This document shows, in pieces, positions 35,990 through 48,774 of a DNA stretch of 64,000 bases. A program made the position numbers and the translations under genes. Below the pieces are notes generated by a model. It did not search any database. It was not told where the DNA came from and saw only the letters and a list, made by a program, of their open reading frames with translations. The number at the start of each line of letters is the position of its first letter. Within the stretch, counting starts at the first letter, position 1. Source of the stretch: Craterostigma plantagineum (lineage: Eukaryota > Streptophyta > Magnoliopsida > Lamiales > Linderniaceae); assembly GCA_027422505.1 (NCBI GenBank), contig JAPQWV010000328.1, positions 372,001-436,000 on the forward strand, in the 5' to 3' direction.

Positions 35990-37740
35990 TGTAATACCCG
36001 AGTCCCATAAGTAAGCCGGCTAATAATTGATTACATGACTGCATATTATGTGTTTATTTAATTACATGCTATGACGAATTCTAGCGTAATAGAAATAATT
36101 TCGTATAAAGTATATAATTTTTGGTGAGAACTAGTTACAAAGGAATTAGGAATTTCGAATTATGTGACAGAATAGAGTTCGAAAGGAAATAAGAATAGAA
36201 TATAAGACTTAGAAAACTTATATGGATCAATTACTTAGCTATAAGGAAATATATCTATATAATAATATTATGACATTTTTCCTTTGGGAAACTAGGACTA
36301 AGAATTATTATATAATTTGATAACATCAATAGGAAGGAAATAATTAAACTCATATTATAAGAGTTGGTACTTAGAGGTTTGATAAGTATGAATAAAGTAA
36401 GGAAACCATCGTCATTTGACAACTATAACATGCAAAGAAATGTAGGGATAAGAATAAGATGTACACATCATAAACTGATGAGAGTGAAGCGCTATCAAAT
36501 GACTAGAATAAGAGAGGAGGAGAGAACGAAACACTTCTTGAAGGAAAACCCTTGAAAACCCTAGTATAGAGAAGAGAATCCAAACAAAGACAAGACGAGC
36601 TAAGCTTGAGAGTAGGTATAACTTTCTTACCTTAATTACGAGCTTTCATCTAATTAGTAGCATATCTTAAGGAGTGTTAAAACTAAAGGTTGATGTTATA
36701 AGGGTTTTAATCTTTGAAGGTTTAAAGTAGTTGAGGTTTAATATTCAAACTGTTTTTGGGGGAAAAGACTTTTTGATCGAAGGTTTTCAGAACTTCCTAG
36801 GACAAAAGTGTTTTAGTTATGATTGGGTCGTGAAATATGAACTCACGAACCCTAGTTTGCGAACCTTTGGCTAAATGCACTTCGAACTCTAAGAGCTTGA
36901 AGTAAGTGGATTCGCGAAGTGGGCGTGTAAGATGTAATGTCGCGAATTGGACAAGGTTGGCGGATAGGTACTTCACGAATCCTGTAACGAGCTTCACTAA
37001 AAAAGGACTTTGCGAACTAGATGAGCTTGGCGAACCCAATTTGGCGAATTAAAAAGGAGTGAGCGAGCTTCAAACCCAATTTCTCGTGTCATTGGGGTAC
37101 TACTTCACGAATTGAGTATGAGACATTAGACATTAGAGAACTTGGCGAATTGTATGCTGAGCAACCAACTTCGCGAGCTCATACTGATTTAACTTCACGA
37201 ATTGAGAAGAGACGTAGGTTCACGATGTACTTTGTAAGATAGAGTAGACTTCGCGAATCGAGAAGGTAGAGATAGGGTTCGTGAAGTGTAAATATATTAA
37301 GTATTTCGTGAGTTGTGAATTTCACGGACCCTAGGGTGATTCATAAAATAAGTCACAAATCCTAAATAATGAGAGGAATTTCACGAATAGTATATTATAC
37401 TATGGAACTTCCCAAGTTATTAGAATAGGCTTTGTGAAGTATTAATTCGACGAGTTAACTTAAGCTAAGTTATAAGGGTTTAAACTATTTCACGGGTTGA
37501 ACCAGCTTAGCGAATTCATTTTTTTTAAATAAACACCTTTTAACACTTAAGGAGTTCAGTGTAATAAATTAAATAGTACTCTGACATTACGATTTTATGT
37601 TTAAGGTCAGTAGCTAAGAATTTCACAAGATTACTAGCAAATATTCTACGGATGACAGGTAAGTGGAAATTCCAACTACAACACATGAATTTTATGTGTA
37701 TGAATTATATGCTTATGTGCCTCTATGACATTACGTTTCT
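35990..37740 (+). repeat. Truncated gypsy LTR related to the G1 LTR
   Basis: Starts TGTAATACCCGAGTCCC, as chromovirus LTRs do. It carries the same landmarks in the same order as the G1 LTR: an AAACCCT region, an intron-like CTTACC stretch, a TTCGCGAATT-rich block (36820-37500) and the phrase ACAGGTAAGTGGA ... CCAACTACAACAC (compare 32460-32490). The GC-rich last third of the LTR is absent. The right boundary is approximate. Confidence 0.65.
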
Positions 37741-37749
37741 TTCAACGGA

Positions 37750-40700
37750 TCTATTCTTGAGCGAGTCACACAGTTATTGCTTGTCTTAACTAGTGATTCT
37801 TGGTCTCATACTCACCTTGCGATAGAACGTTAGGAAATTGATTAGGGCACTTAGTAAAGTCCTCACTCGGCGAATTATATACTTTATCAATCCTTTAACA
37901 TAGCCTTTAGTCATCCATTTTGAGCCTTCTCCAAATTCCTTTTCATCTTTAGAAAACCCTTTGATCCTCCAACCGACAATCTAAAATTTCGGCGGAATGT
38001 TCAATCAAGAGAAGGAGGGGGAGAAAAACGCACACGAGGAATGCTCAACGCACAAAGAAAAACATACCAAAAGAACCTGCCTCTCAAAATCTATAAGAAG
38101 AGGGCATGGATCTTGCTGTGAACTTCTCCATCGATAATCTCGTACACTAGTCAGAACGGCTGGAAAGAGGAGCACCATGAAGTGAACTTCTCCAACGATA
38201 ATCCGGTCTTATATCGAGACAACGAGAAGAGGAGCACGGCCTTAAGTTCGAATTCCATAACTGTAACGTCATCAAATCGATAATCTCTGAAACCTCTCTA
38301 GGGATTAAGAGAACAGGAGCACGGTATCGGCCAGAGAACCAACAAGAACTTCGCCTTAGATAATCTCTCAGCCTCATAGAGAAGCGGAGCTTCAGCTTGA
38401 GCAAGTGCAGAACATTTACGAAAGATAAAAGGATGAAAAATACAAAAAGACGAAAGAGAATAATGCCGAAAAGGAGAACGACGAAGGAATGGAAGATGAC
38501 GTAAAGCTCACTTTTCCCAACAAGTTCCCTTCCCTTCCCTTCTTAGTCATAACCAAATTAAAGCCTTCAAAGTCCCTTTAATTCCAAAACAACGATCTCT
38601 CGCTCGGTGAAATGATTAAAAGCGCCCCGATCACAGGTAAATTGACTTAATATGACTGTTGACTTGAGTGATATAAATATAAAAATCACTAATCAAAAAT
38701 AAATGAGCGCTAGAGCGAACCTAGTGGAAGTTGTTGAAATGGATCCTACTTTGAACCTAAGACTTTAGTTTGCTGATGAGACTTGCCGGCATAAAATCTT
38801 TCAAGTGTCTTGTGAATCTTTAGGCGTGACAATGATCGAAGCAAAATAATTTGCCCACATACTATTAATAAAATTAATATATATATATATATATATATAT
38901 AATAAAACAAAAATTATACATAAAAATATTTTTTATCGCACATTCTGATATGCAATATGACTTTGCATTTGAACTGAATTGATTAAATGCGAATTTCTTG
39001 CCCATACCCTAACGCATGAGTACATGATTAGGGAACATGTATCTAGGAGAAATTGTCTAAATTGCGAACTACATGTTTGGTACTTGAAATTGATACTATA
39101 TGCATTCACGCTAAATCAATTTCTTGTGCACAATTTGAGGGGGAGCATTTACAAAAATTAATGCCTTGAGCTCCAAATTATTTTGATGACCTTTCTCTAA
39201 GTATTGCAGAATAAATGAGGAAGACTTCACGAATTGATCCTGACTTGGAGTACACGGCAATAGTTCGAATTTTGAATGGTTAAATATTTGGATCGTAACG
39301 TGCTTTGTGATTATGTATTTAACCAATTATCTTCAAAAAATATTTCAGGGGAAGCCTAACATAGAAAAATTGCTTCCAAAATTAACTAATATTCTCGACA
39401 TTTTTGCTCTAAGTATTGCAGATTTACAAAATTTGAAGATGGAGCCAGATGTCACTGTTCAGAAATTACAGGGAGTTAATTACAAATTTCTTTCATACAT
39501 AGGGGGAGCAATTATGTGGTCTTTACTTAAAATTAGAATCAATCTGAAAACTTCGAAAAACTTATTATGGCAAAAGTTGGGCGAAATTAGTAATTTCAAT
39601 CGCAGTTTCTCGAGCGAAAATCAATTTGGGACCAAATGTTAATTTTTGCTCCACATTTGTCGAGCGAAAATCAAATAGGGACCCAATGAAAATTTTCGAT
39701 CTGAGTTTCTCGAGCGAAAAACTCAAATTGGGCCTGAATAATTGCGAACTTAAAAAGTCCGATAAGCCCAATTTGACACAGTAACTTTTGCAGTCGAAAA
39801 ATCCCTAAATATACGCGTAAACCCTCAATCGCAAAATTCATCAGTCAAAAATTTTTATCTCGTTGCAAAACTCTTTCCAAAAGACGAAAAGAATCACTTT
39901 AAAATCCTTAATCTTTCCACTGATTTTCGTCTTTTTAAGGTAGATTCGACATCCTTTAGGCGTTTACGTGTGTTTAAACTCTATTTGCATCTACATTTTG
40001 CAATTTTTCGCCAAGATTTGATGATAGATTTCATGTGTTTGTAACTGTGAAGCCTCGAAGGCTACTGTTCCGCGATTTAAACCTGTTTCTGTGTTTCAAA
40101 TGGGTTTACAATTGTGAAGTAAGATAGATATTAGGTTTACAGTAACAGTGATGGTGTAGATTTTCGATTCTCTGAGTTTTAAAGCAAAAATCTAAGTCTC
40201 GGCAAAACTGAGTTTTGAAACGTTTGAAGGCGTCGAAAAACTTTTTCTATCGCAAACAGTTTCAATCCAATTTCAATTCGATTGAGTCACTGTTTGCAGC
40301 GTAAAAGTTTTTCGATTGCTAAAAGACTTATTTGTTAAAGATAAATGACGTAGGTGCAATTAAGTCTCGAGTGAAAAACTTAACATCGGAAACAGTAAAT
40401 TTCCATTTCAATTTTGTTCGCGGTCGTAAATTTTAGCAGCGAGAAAATTAATTTTTCGACGATAAAATTTCTCGATGTGTAAAAGAACATAAAGATGATT
40501 TAATTGATCGTAAATTTTCTCGGCGAGTCACCTAGTTTCTCGTTGTCAATTTGCTCGATCGTAAAATTTCGCAGCGAAGACAAATTTTAAAATCGAAAAA
40601 CTTCTCGCTCGACAACTTTCACAACGAAAAATTTTATTAACGCGCGAAAAAGTTCTTGATCGTAAATTTACGCGGAAATCAATTTTCTCGATCGCAAATT

Positions 40701-41154
40701 TACACGGAAATTTTCTCGATCGCAAAATTTATCGGCTACAGTACCACGTTTTAAGTTCAAACACTTAGAAAATTTCTCTAAGTCATTTTCACTGTAGCAA
40801 TCTTCAATAAATAAAATTTTCGATCGAAAAATAGAACGGGGATTTGAAATTGAAAATTCGCACTTAGGAAATCAATTTGAGAATTTCAATTCTCGCGCGA
40901 TAAAATCATGGAGTGAATAGTGTATTTCAACACTTAGTAAAATTTCGACCATATTTACATGACCTATATATACATATGTCGAAAATTTCAATTTCTCTTC
41001 AATAGTTCATTTCGTATACCTATCTGCCAATTCATGATTTCAAATGTGAAATTATCGAACGTACAATAAAGTGAATCATTACTATGGCTTGATAAATTCC
41101 AATTTCGACTCAAATTAATTTTTGGACTAATGATTTGTTTTTCTAAATTATCAG
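37750..41154 (+). other. C1 post-RNaseH spacer (left arm of the apparent inverted repeat)
   Basis: Noncoding sequence that is the reverse complement of about 45164-48490, diverged but collinear. It includes PPT-like GGGGGAG words at about 38020, 39140 and 39500, and a (TA)n run. From about 39600 to 41000 it is crowded with CG-containing words such as TCGATCG, TTTCTCG and TCGAAAAA. Small ORFs here have no recognised similarity. Confidence 0.75.
38876..38902. repeat. (TA)n microsatellite
   Basis: About 13 TA units lie inside the C1 spacer. The matching place in C2 (about 47440) has a shorter, interrupted run. Confidence 0.9.
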
Positions 41155-41257
41155 ATGGAAAACTTTCCAGCATATGGCTACAATCTGTACCTAAGTGTAC
41201 CCGACACTTATTATTAGCTCGACACAACCACCTTTGGGTGCCCTGATGAGATCATAA
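41155..41257 (+). pseudogene. C1 third ORF, 5' fragment, cut by C2
   Basis: The ATG at 41155 opens a frame reading MENFPAYGYNLYLSVPDT, then a stop, then LDTTTFGCPDEII. It matches the start of the C2 third ORF (45163 leftward). It stops at 41257 where the C2 LTR begins, and the ORF resumes after a gap at about 54606. Confidence 0.8.
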
Positions 41258-41608
41258 TGTTAAGTCCTGATTTATCAACTCAACTATCCTAGACTTGAAT
41301 CCTAAGGTAATCGATAGGAATTATACGAATTGAAGAACGATCGAAAACCTTTCTTTAGAGCGCGCGAGAGAGAAACTTTGTAGTGAGAGAATGTTTTCTG
41401 ATTTTCTCTCTCTAGGATTGGATTTGCAAGCCTTTTGGATCAATTCTAAAAATTCTCTATTAAGTTCAATGTTTGTACATCTATTTATACCAAACATACT
41501 TGGTATAAATTACAAACTAAGTCCTAAACTTAGGATAATTACAGTGAAAGCCCCTAATCTACGAAAACAACTAATTAAATCAAAGCACAACTAAATTGAT
41601 ATCGTACA
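41258..41608 (-). repeat. C2 3' LTR (351 bp)
   Basis: On the minus strand it starts TGTACGATATC and ends GGACTTAACA. It is the reverse-complement match of the C1 3' LTR (57702-58045). It includes a TATA-type stretch (ATTTATACC on the + strand near 41490, TATAAATA in C1). Confidence 0.9.
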
Positions 41609-44600
41609 TTCTTCCCCTTTGTGCTTGATTTCTCTTCTGCGCTGTCTGTCCTCGCCGGGCATAGTACGATCTGTGCAAGCCCAGCGCATGCTCGAAATTC
41701 CTGAGCGTGTTCCTCAGCTCCAGTCGCTTCTCGATATCATCTTGTAGTTCCATTAGGAGCGGTTGTTCTCTCACGTATCTGTGGATCCTCAGCATTGTCT
41801 CTCTCTTGATTTCTTCCAACCGTTTCTCTATGTTCTTCCTGATGACCTTGAACGTCCCATCACAAAACTTTTGTACTTCAGTCTTCAACATCAACCTAGT
41901 CTTCTTAGCGATCGGATTATGGTAGGTGATGCCTAGGACTGAGCTGATGTGCACGTGATTGTTGGGAAGCGCTTCGATCTTAGGTCCCTTGTTGAGCGGT
42001 GCGGTCATGTTGACCTTCTTCATATTGCTCTCCAGAGCCATCTGAAGGTCGTGTGCGGCGAAGTACTTGACTTGTCGCATCATGTACCAGTAGAGTCCCT
42101 CGAGTCCTTCTTTTTTGATGAAGCCTTGAGGACCCTTGTATTTCTCCACATACAGTTGGTAGAGGTTGTACACCTCCTCGGCATGGAGATACGGTAGGTC
42201 ACTCTCGCTCAATTCTTCTCGAGTTCGATCTACTCGCTTAATTGCGTAATATGGTGTTGGAAGTCCTCCTTCGGCACAGAAGATGCTGAGGAGCTGACAA
42301 ATGGGAGATAGACTCTTATGGTGACTCTTGACTTGTGCTTTAGTCACCCTCAATCTCATGTCAGGTCCAAGGTGGGTCAGCATCCAGAGATATGTCATTC
42401 TCTTTTGCTGATCCCAGTGGTAGATCCCTCTTAGTACGAACTCATTCGGCTCCTTGATCTTGTCCAGTGACCTCCAAATGTGCTCTCTAATTTCTTCAAT
42501 AAAGGGGATTTCTATTATGATGTTTTCCCATGGCGTGTTGATTGGACAGTCCCTGGCATCTGTCTTGTTGGGGAAACTGCCCGTTGCGCAATCAACTCCG
42601 GAAGCCTTGGGAGCTCTTGGTCGTGACTTCACCTTTCTGAAGCTCTTCGTCTTCTATCAGCACTAGGTCCACCGAAGCTTGCTGTAAGAATTGACGAACG
42701 TCCTTAAGCCGTTGTCTCTGATGCTCATCGGGCATGGAATGGGTCATCCACTGTCCTTTGAATATGTACTTATCGAGGAATTCATGCGGATTGACACCAT
42801 GTCCTAATGGTCCCGATTGGTCTTGAGCAGCTGAGGGAGTAGCTTGGGTCTACACCAGGGCCACGAACATGGCGGCACTTGCTTCTTTTTTCGGAAGCAA
42901 GGGGCTTGTGAGATTCATTGGTGTAGGCGGAGGCGTCCTTAGAGTGAAGGACGATGGGTCGATTTGGGTTGTATGGGTTGTATGAGTGGTGCGGTGCGTG
43001 GTGGTGGTTGTTTGGGTAGTGGTTTGCGAGGTTTCAGTGGCTCCAGCGCTTGTCTGTGCGGCACCCGAGCCTTGTCTCCGACCTCTTGTCATGATCCTAT
43101 GCCTTTTCTCTCCCTAATGATGACCTTGATCATCTGGGTCGTCATGTTGACGTCAGGAGCGGGAGCTTGTCCTTGGCATGATTCGGTAGGATCAGGATGG
43201 TCCACGAGACGGCGGAAGAGGTCCTCTTCTTCCTGCGTTCGAGTAGTCAACTCGAGTAGGCATGCCACTAATATGGAGTGGAGGTCGCTGGTGGGTATGG
43301 TGGCTGGGTTTATGAGGTTGTGTGAGAGGATGGGTGTGGCAATTGGGAAGAGTTGTGTGGGTTGAGTGGGTGTGAGGATGGGTTGTGAAGAAGACGGCTC
43401 TGAGACGGGTGCTTTCCCACGATCTTGGCGGGACGTCTCGATGGCATTCCGCACGCTCCCTATTATTTTGTTCTTCAAAAGAACATAGTGGTGCGGAGAG
43501 AGCGGCCTAAAGACGGTCTTCGGTCACATATGGGACGGACGCCTCCGTCGATGATGGACCAGGTCGACCAATGTCGCCTGTTGACAACTCTTGAGCAGAC
43601 ACCGGCTCCTCAGGTTGGCTCGTAGTCACTTGAGGTTGTGACTGTTCGAGACCTTCACCCAATCCTTGAGTTGAATCTTGGAGATTCTCCTCTATGGGTG
43701 TTGTTGCAGGTTCAGAGTGAACCTACGTATCATACACGGTAGGGGCTGGGCCGGTAATGATTGGCAGTTGGACTTCGGCCTCAGCGCTTGGAGTGATGAC
43801 AGGCGCTGTGTCTGATGTGGTGGTGACAGTGGTGAAGAGGGACTCGAGTTGTATGCTCAAACGCCTTGGAGTCCTTCTCATGAGTTGGATCTCCTCATCG
43901 CACTCGGTGTCTGATGAGGTAGGCGGGTGTGGGGAGGGTTCTCGTGCAACATCCTCTCCGGCTTGTTCCGTCACCTGAGGCTCGATGGGTTGAATCGTGG
44001 AAATCAGAGCCTCAGTCTCTGGCGTCGTGGCCAGTGGAGGTGAGTTGTGCCCCGTTTCAGCTCTGGGCTGTGTTGCCTGTTGTAGGATCTCGTCAAGCGA
44101 TCCTTGGAACACGCCGACTACAATGGCCACTTCAGCACCTAGAGGTTGTTGTGGAGCCTCTAGTTCCAACTCTCTGCCACTGCATCAATCAACGTGGCAT
44201 CTTCATCAGGAAGTTGTACGTCCTGAGTTGGATGCTCCTGTTCTAGCTCTTCAGCCACCTGATATATCAGTTCGGCCTCGGGGCTAGGTGGTTGCTATTG
44301 GTGGCGAGGTCTCACATGGAAGTGTGTCGGGAATCCTCTGATCATCTTTTCGGTGAGATGATTGTCCCGACAGAATCTCTGGTATTCGGCTCCCGAGGGG
44401 TCGGCAAGCCGCAACAGCTTGAACGGAATAGCCATGGATGGCTGGTCCAAATCCGTCAGTTGGGGTTGTGGAAGAATTTTAGCCGCGGTGGTTGATAATC
44501 TCCATGTAGTTTAATAATCACAGAGAACCACCGGGCGTAGGAACATTCTTCGATCTTTTGTTCTCTCGTTGTCTGATCTGTTCAGCTAAGTCATTCTAGA

Positions 44601-45163
44601 TCAGTTGAGCAAAATCGTAATTTCGCGAGAACATAATCCCGTGGAAGATTCTGAGGATGTGGTTATTTCCTTTGTCGAAACCTGCGTGCTTTGGCGAAAG
44701 ACATTTGTTGATAATCCCGAACAATGTCTTCCATGGGTAAGGGATGTCGTTGCTCTGAACTTGAGAAAGCTTTGGGAGCGGCAGACCGTATCCCATGTGA
44801 AGGACGCACGCACCATCTCTGCACCCGTGGGCAGAGGGTCGTAGTTGTGGCTGAACGGTAAGTCCATGGTGAGGCCCAGATCATCTTTGCTAAAGCTGAT
44901 GTGCCTCATCCCAATCACCGTGGTGAAGCGGTATGTCCCGTCAACTACGAGGCTTTTGATCATCCCCCAAAATTGTTGAAGGTAGACCATCGGTACAGAG
45001 GCCGTCACCGTGAGAGCATGCCGGAGGGGATGGCCTTGAGGATTGACACTATTATCTCGTCAGGGCACCTAAAGGTGGTCGTGTCGAGTTGATAATTAGT
45101 GTCTGGTACGCTTAGGTACATGTTATGATCATAGATGTGGTTATAAGCTGGATAGTTTGCCAT
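41580..45163 (-). pseudogene. C2 third ORF (3' accessory ORF of a copia element), frameshifted
   Basis: The ATG at 45163 opens MANYPAYN..., then TTTFRCPDEIIVSILKAIP. After a frameshift comes TASVPMVYLQQFWGMIK, and later DIPYPWKTLFGIINKCLS and FSRNYDFAQLIWNDLAEQI in another frame. These landmarks (CPDEIIV, YLQQFW, PWxTL, LIWNDL) recur in long ORFs lying after RNaseH in many plant copia elements. The middle (about 42850-44170) is acidic and proline/threonine-rich. The last 350 residues (42632-41580) form a better conserved globular and coiled-coil region and read through the PPT into the LTR. The middle and N-terminus need at least four frame changes. The function is unknown; env-like or capsid-related roles are only guesses. 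Confidence 0.75.
41609..41620 (-). promoter_or_regulatory. C2 polypurine tract
   Basis: The minus strand reads AAAGGGGAAGAA directly against the 3' LTR. Confidence 0.85.
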
Positions 45164-48100
45164 CTGAAATAGAACAATTAAAAAATAAACAAATCATTAG
45201 TCCTGAAATTTTGAGTAGAAATTGGAATTTACCAAACCATAGTTATGAATCACATTATTGCATGTTTGACAAATTCACATGTGAGATCATGAATTCGCAC
45301 ATAGGTCTACGAAATGAATTATTGAAGAGAAAATGGAATTTCGATATATGTATATATAGGGCATGTGAGTTTGGTCGAAATTTTACTACGTGTTGAAATA
45401 CACTATTCATTGTGCTTTTTATCGAGCGAGAATTGAAATTCTCAAATTGAATTCCAAAGTGCGAATTTTCAATTTCAAATGTTCTATTTTTCGATCGAAA
45501 ATTTTATTATTGAAGATCGCTACAGTGAAAAAGACTTAGAGAATTTTCTAAGTGTTGGAACTTAAAACATGGTACTGTAGCCGATAGGTTTTACGATCGA
45601 GAAAAATATCCTTGTAAATTTGATCGAGAAATTTGATTTCCACGTAAATTTACAATTGAGAAATTTCTCGCGCGTGAATAAAAGTTTTCGTTGTAAAGGT
45701 TGTAGAGCGAGAAAGGTTTTCGATTTTAAAATAAATTTTCGCTGCGAAATTTTACGATCTAGAAAATTGTCAACGAGAAACTAGGTGACTCGCCGAGAAA
45801 TTTTCGATCAGTTAAAATCATCGCTAAGTTCTTTTACCATCGAGAAATTTTATCGTCAAAAAATTAATTTTCTCGCCGCTAAAATTATGACCGAGAACAA
45901 AATTGAAATCAAAATTTACTGTTTTCGATGTTAAGTTTTTATCTATTTCGCTCAGGTATCTTTCGCTCGCATAAAATCAAAATTAGATTTGTCGATTGTA
46001 AGTATTTTTCGATCTACATCAGCTATCTTATCGACTAAGTCAACATTTTAGCGATCGAAGATCTTTTACTATGCAAACAGTGACTCAACTAAATTCGATT
46101 GCAACTCTTTGCGATCGAAAAAGTTCTTCGACTGCGTTAAACCTTCAAAACCCAGTGTGGTCGGAACTTAGATTTTTCGCTCTTAAAAGCAGAAAATCGA
46201 AAGAGTATACTACCAGAATCATCACAAACACCGAATCTATCTTAACTGCAGTCTTTAACCCAGATTAAACACATAATATTGTCGTAATCGTTGTAAAATA
46301 GCATTCGAGTGTTCATAGTTTTAAAAACAGGCTAGAATCTACCAGAATCATGCGAAGAATCACAGTATATGGATGCAAATGAAATTTAAACACACGCTAA
46401 TCCCTACAGAATGTCGATTCTACCTTATAAAGACGAAAATCAGTTGAAAAATTGAGGATTTTGAAAGATTTTGTTTTCGTCTTTTGATAAGGGTTTTTCG
46501 AGAGAGAAAACTTTTCGACTGATGAATTTTACGATTAAGGGTTTGTGCGTGTATTTAGGGATTTTTCGACTGCAAAAGTTACTGTGTCAAATTGGGCTTA
46601 TTGGACTTTTAAAGTTCGCAAATTCTTCAGGCCCAATTTTGAGTTTTTCGCTCGAGAAACTCAGATCGAAAATTTTCATTGGGTCCCTATTTGATTTTCG
46701 CTAGACAAATTTGGAGCGAAAATTAACATTTGGTCCCAAATAGATTTTTACTCGAGAAACTGCGATTGAAAATTACATAGTTCGCCTACTTTTGCGATAG
46801 TAAGTTTTTCGAAGTTTTCAGATTGACTCTACTTTCAAGTAAAGACCACATAATTGCTCCCCCTATGTATGAAATAAATATGTAATTAACTCCCTGTAAT
46901 TTTCGAACAGTGACATCTGTCCCCATCTTCAAATTTCGTAAATCTGCAATACTTAGAGCAAGAATGTCGAGAATATTAGAGTATTTCTTGGAAGCAATTT
47001 TTCTATTTTAGGCTTCTCCTGAAACAATTTCAAGATAAGGTGGTTAAATTCAAAATCACAAGACACGTTACGATCCAATTATTTAACCATCCAAAATTAA
47101 AACAAATGTCGTGTACTCCAGTCAGATCAATTCGTGAAGTCTTCTTCATTTAATCTGCAACACTTAGAGAGATCATCAAAGTAGTTTGGAGCTCAAGGCA
47201 CAAATTTTGTAAATGCTCCCCCTCAAATCGTGCACCAAAAATTGATTTAGCACGAAGGCATATGAAATCAATTTCAAGTACCAAACATGTAGTACACAAT
47301 TTAGACAGTTTCTCCTAGATACATGGTTCAAAATATTACTTGAGGGTATGAGCAAGAAATTCGCATTTAATCAATTCAGTTCAAATGCAAAGTCATATTG
47401 AATTTTAGAATGTGCGAAAAAAAATTATATGATTAATTTTTTTTATATATGTATATATTAATTTTATTAATAGTATGGGGCCAGATTATTTTGCTTCGAT
47501 CATTGTCACGCCTAAAAATCACAAGACACTTGGAAGATTTTATGCCGTCAAATCCTGTCAGCAAACTAAAGTCCTAAGTTCAAAGTAGGATCCATTTTGA
47601 AAACTCTCACTAGGTTCGCTCTATCGCTCATTTATTTTTGACTAGGGATTTTTATATTTATATCTCTCAAGTCAACACAAGTCATATTAAGTCAATTTAC
47701 CTGTGATCGAGGCGCTTTTAATCATTTCACCAAGCGAGAGGTCGTCGTTTTGGAGTTAAAGGGACTTTGAGGCTTTAATTTGGTTATGACTAAGAAGAGA
47801 AGGGAAGTCTTTTGGGAAAAGTGAGCTTTATGTCATCTTCCATTCCTTCGTCGTTCTCCTTTACTTCGGCATTTTTCTCTTTCGTCTTTTTGTCTTTTTC
47901 ATCCTTTTATCTTTTCTAAATTTTCAGCACTTGCTCAAGCTGAAGCTCCGCATCTCTACGAGGCTGAGAGATTATCTAAGGCGAAGTTCTTCTTATTGGT
48001 TCTCGGGCCAATACAGTGCTCCTTTTCTCTTAATCCCTAGAGAGGTTTCAGAGATTATCGATTTGAAGAAGTTCACAGTTATGGAATTCGAACCAAAGCC

Positions 48101-48774
48101 GTGCTCCTCTTCTCGTTGTCTCGATACAAGACCGGATTACCGTTGGAGAAGTTCACTTCATGGTGCTCCTCTTTCCAGCCGTTCTGACGTGTTCTAATGA
48201 GTGTACGAGATTACCGATATAGAAGTTCACAGCAAGATCCATGCCCCCTTTTTTTAAGATTTTGAGAGGCAGGTTCTTTTGATCTTTTTCGTGCATTGAG
48301 CATTCCTCGTGTGCATTTGCCACATTCTTTTGTCATCTTTTTCTTTATAGTCTCATTTTCTCCCCCTCATTTCTTGATTCAACATCCCGCCAAAATTTTA
48401 GATTGTCGGTTGAAGGCTCAAAGGGTTTTCAAATGAAGAAAATTGGAGAAGGCTCAAAATGAATGACTAAAGAGAACTTTAGACACAAGGATGCGACTTG
48501 ATTTTGACAAAATTAAGCAAGTAATCAGTCGCATGTCAGGGAAATTCATACGTGACTTAGATCGAGCATCCTAAAGATATCGTCATTCCCCTAATATTAT
48601 ACTTATATGTATAATGTTTTTGGATTTTCATTATAAAGAATTTCACACAAGATATAGCATTAAAGTATAGAAAACACATAGCATAGAACATGTGAAAGCA
48701 CACAGGAGCACGTAAAGCACAGATTACGGAAGATTCAACATGTCTAATTTTTCGACAAGGAATTGGAATCGTTT
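45164..48774 (-). other. C2 spacer between RNaseH and the third ORF (right arm of the inverted repeat)
   Basis: Noncoding and collinear in reverse with 37880-41154. PPT-like motifs on the sense strand are GGGGGAGCAAT (near 46860), GGGGGAGCATTT (near 47220) and GGGGGAGAAAA (near 48365). Bases 45400-46800 are dense in TCGATCG- and TCTCGA-like words. Confidence 0.75.

Noticed and set aside
37900..48500. Large palindrome or foldback transposon suggested by the inverted arms
   Set aside because: The inner and outer boundaries coincide with an LTR terminus and with a split ORF, which two nested same-family elements explain more simply. The arms are also visibly diverged from each other.
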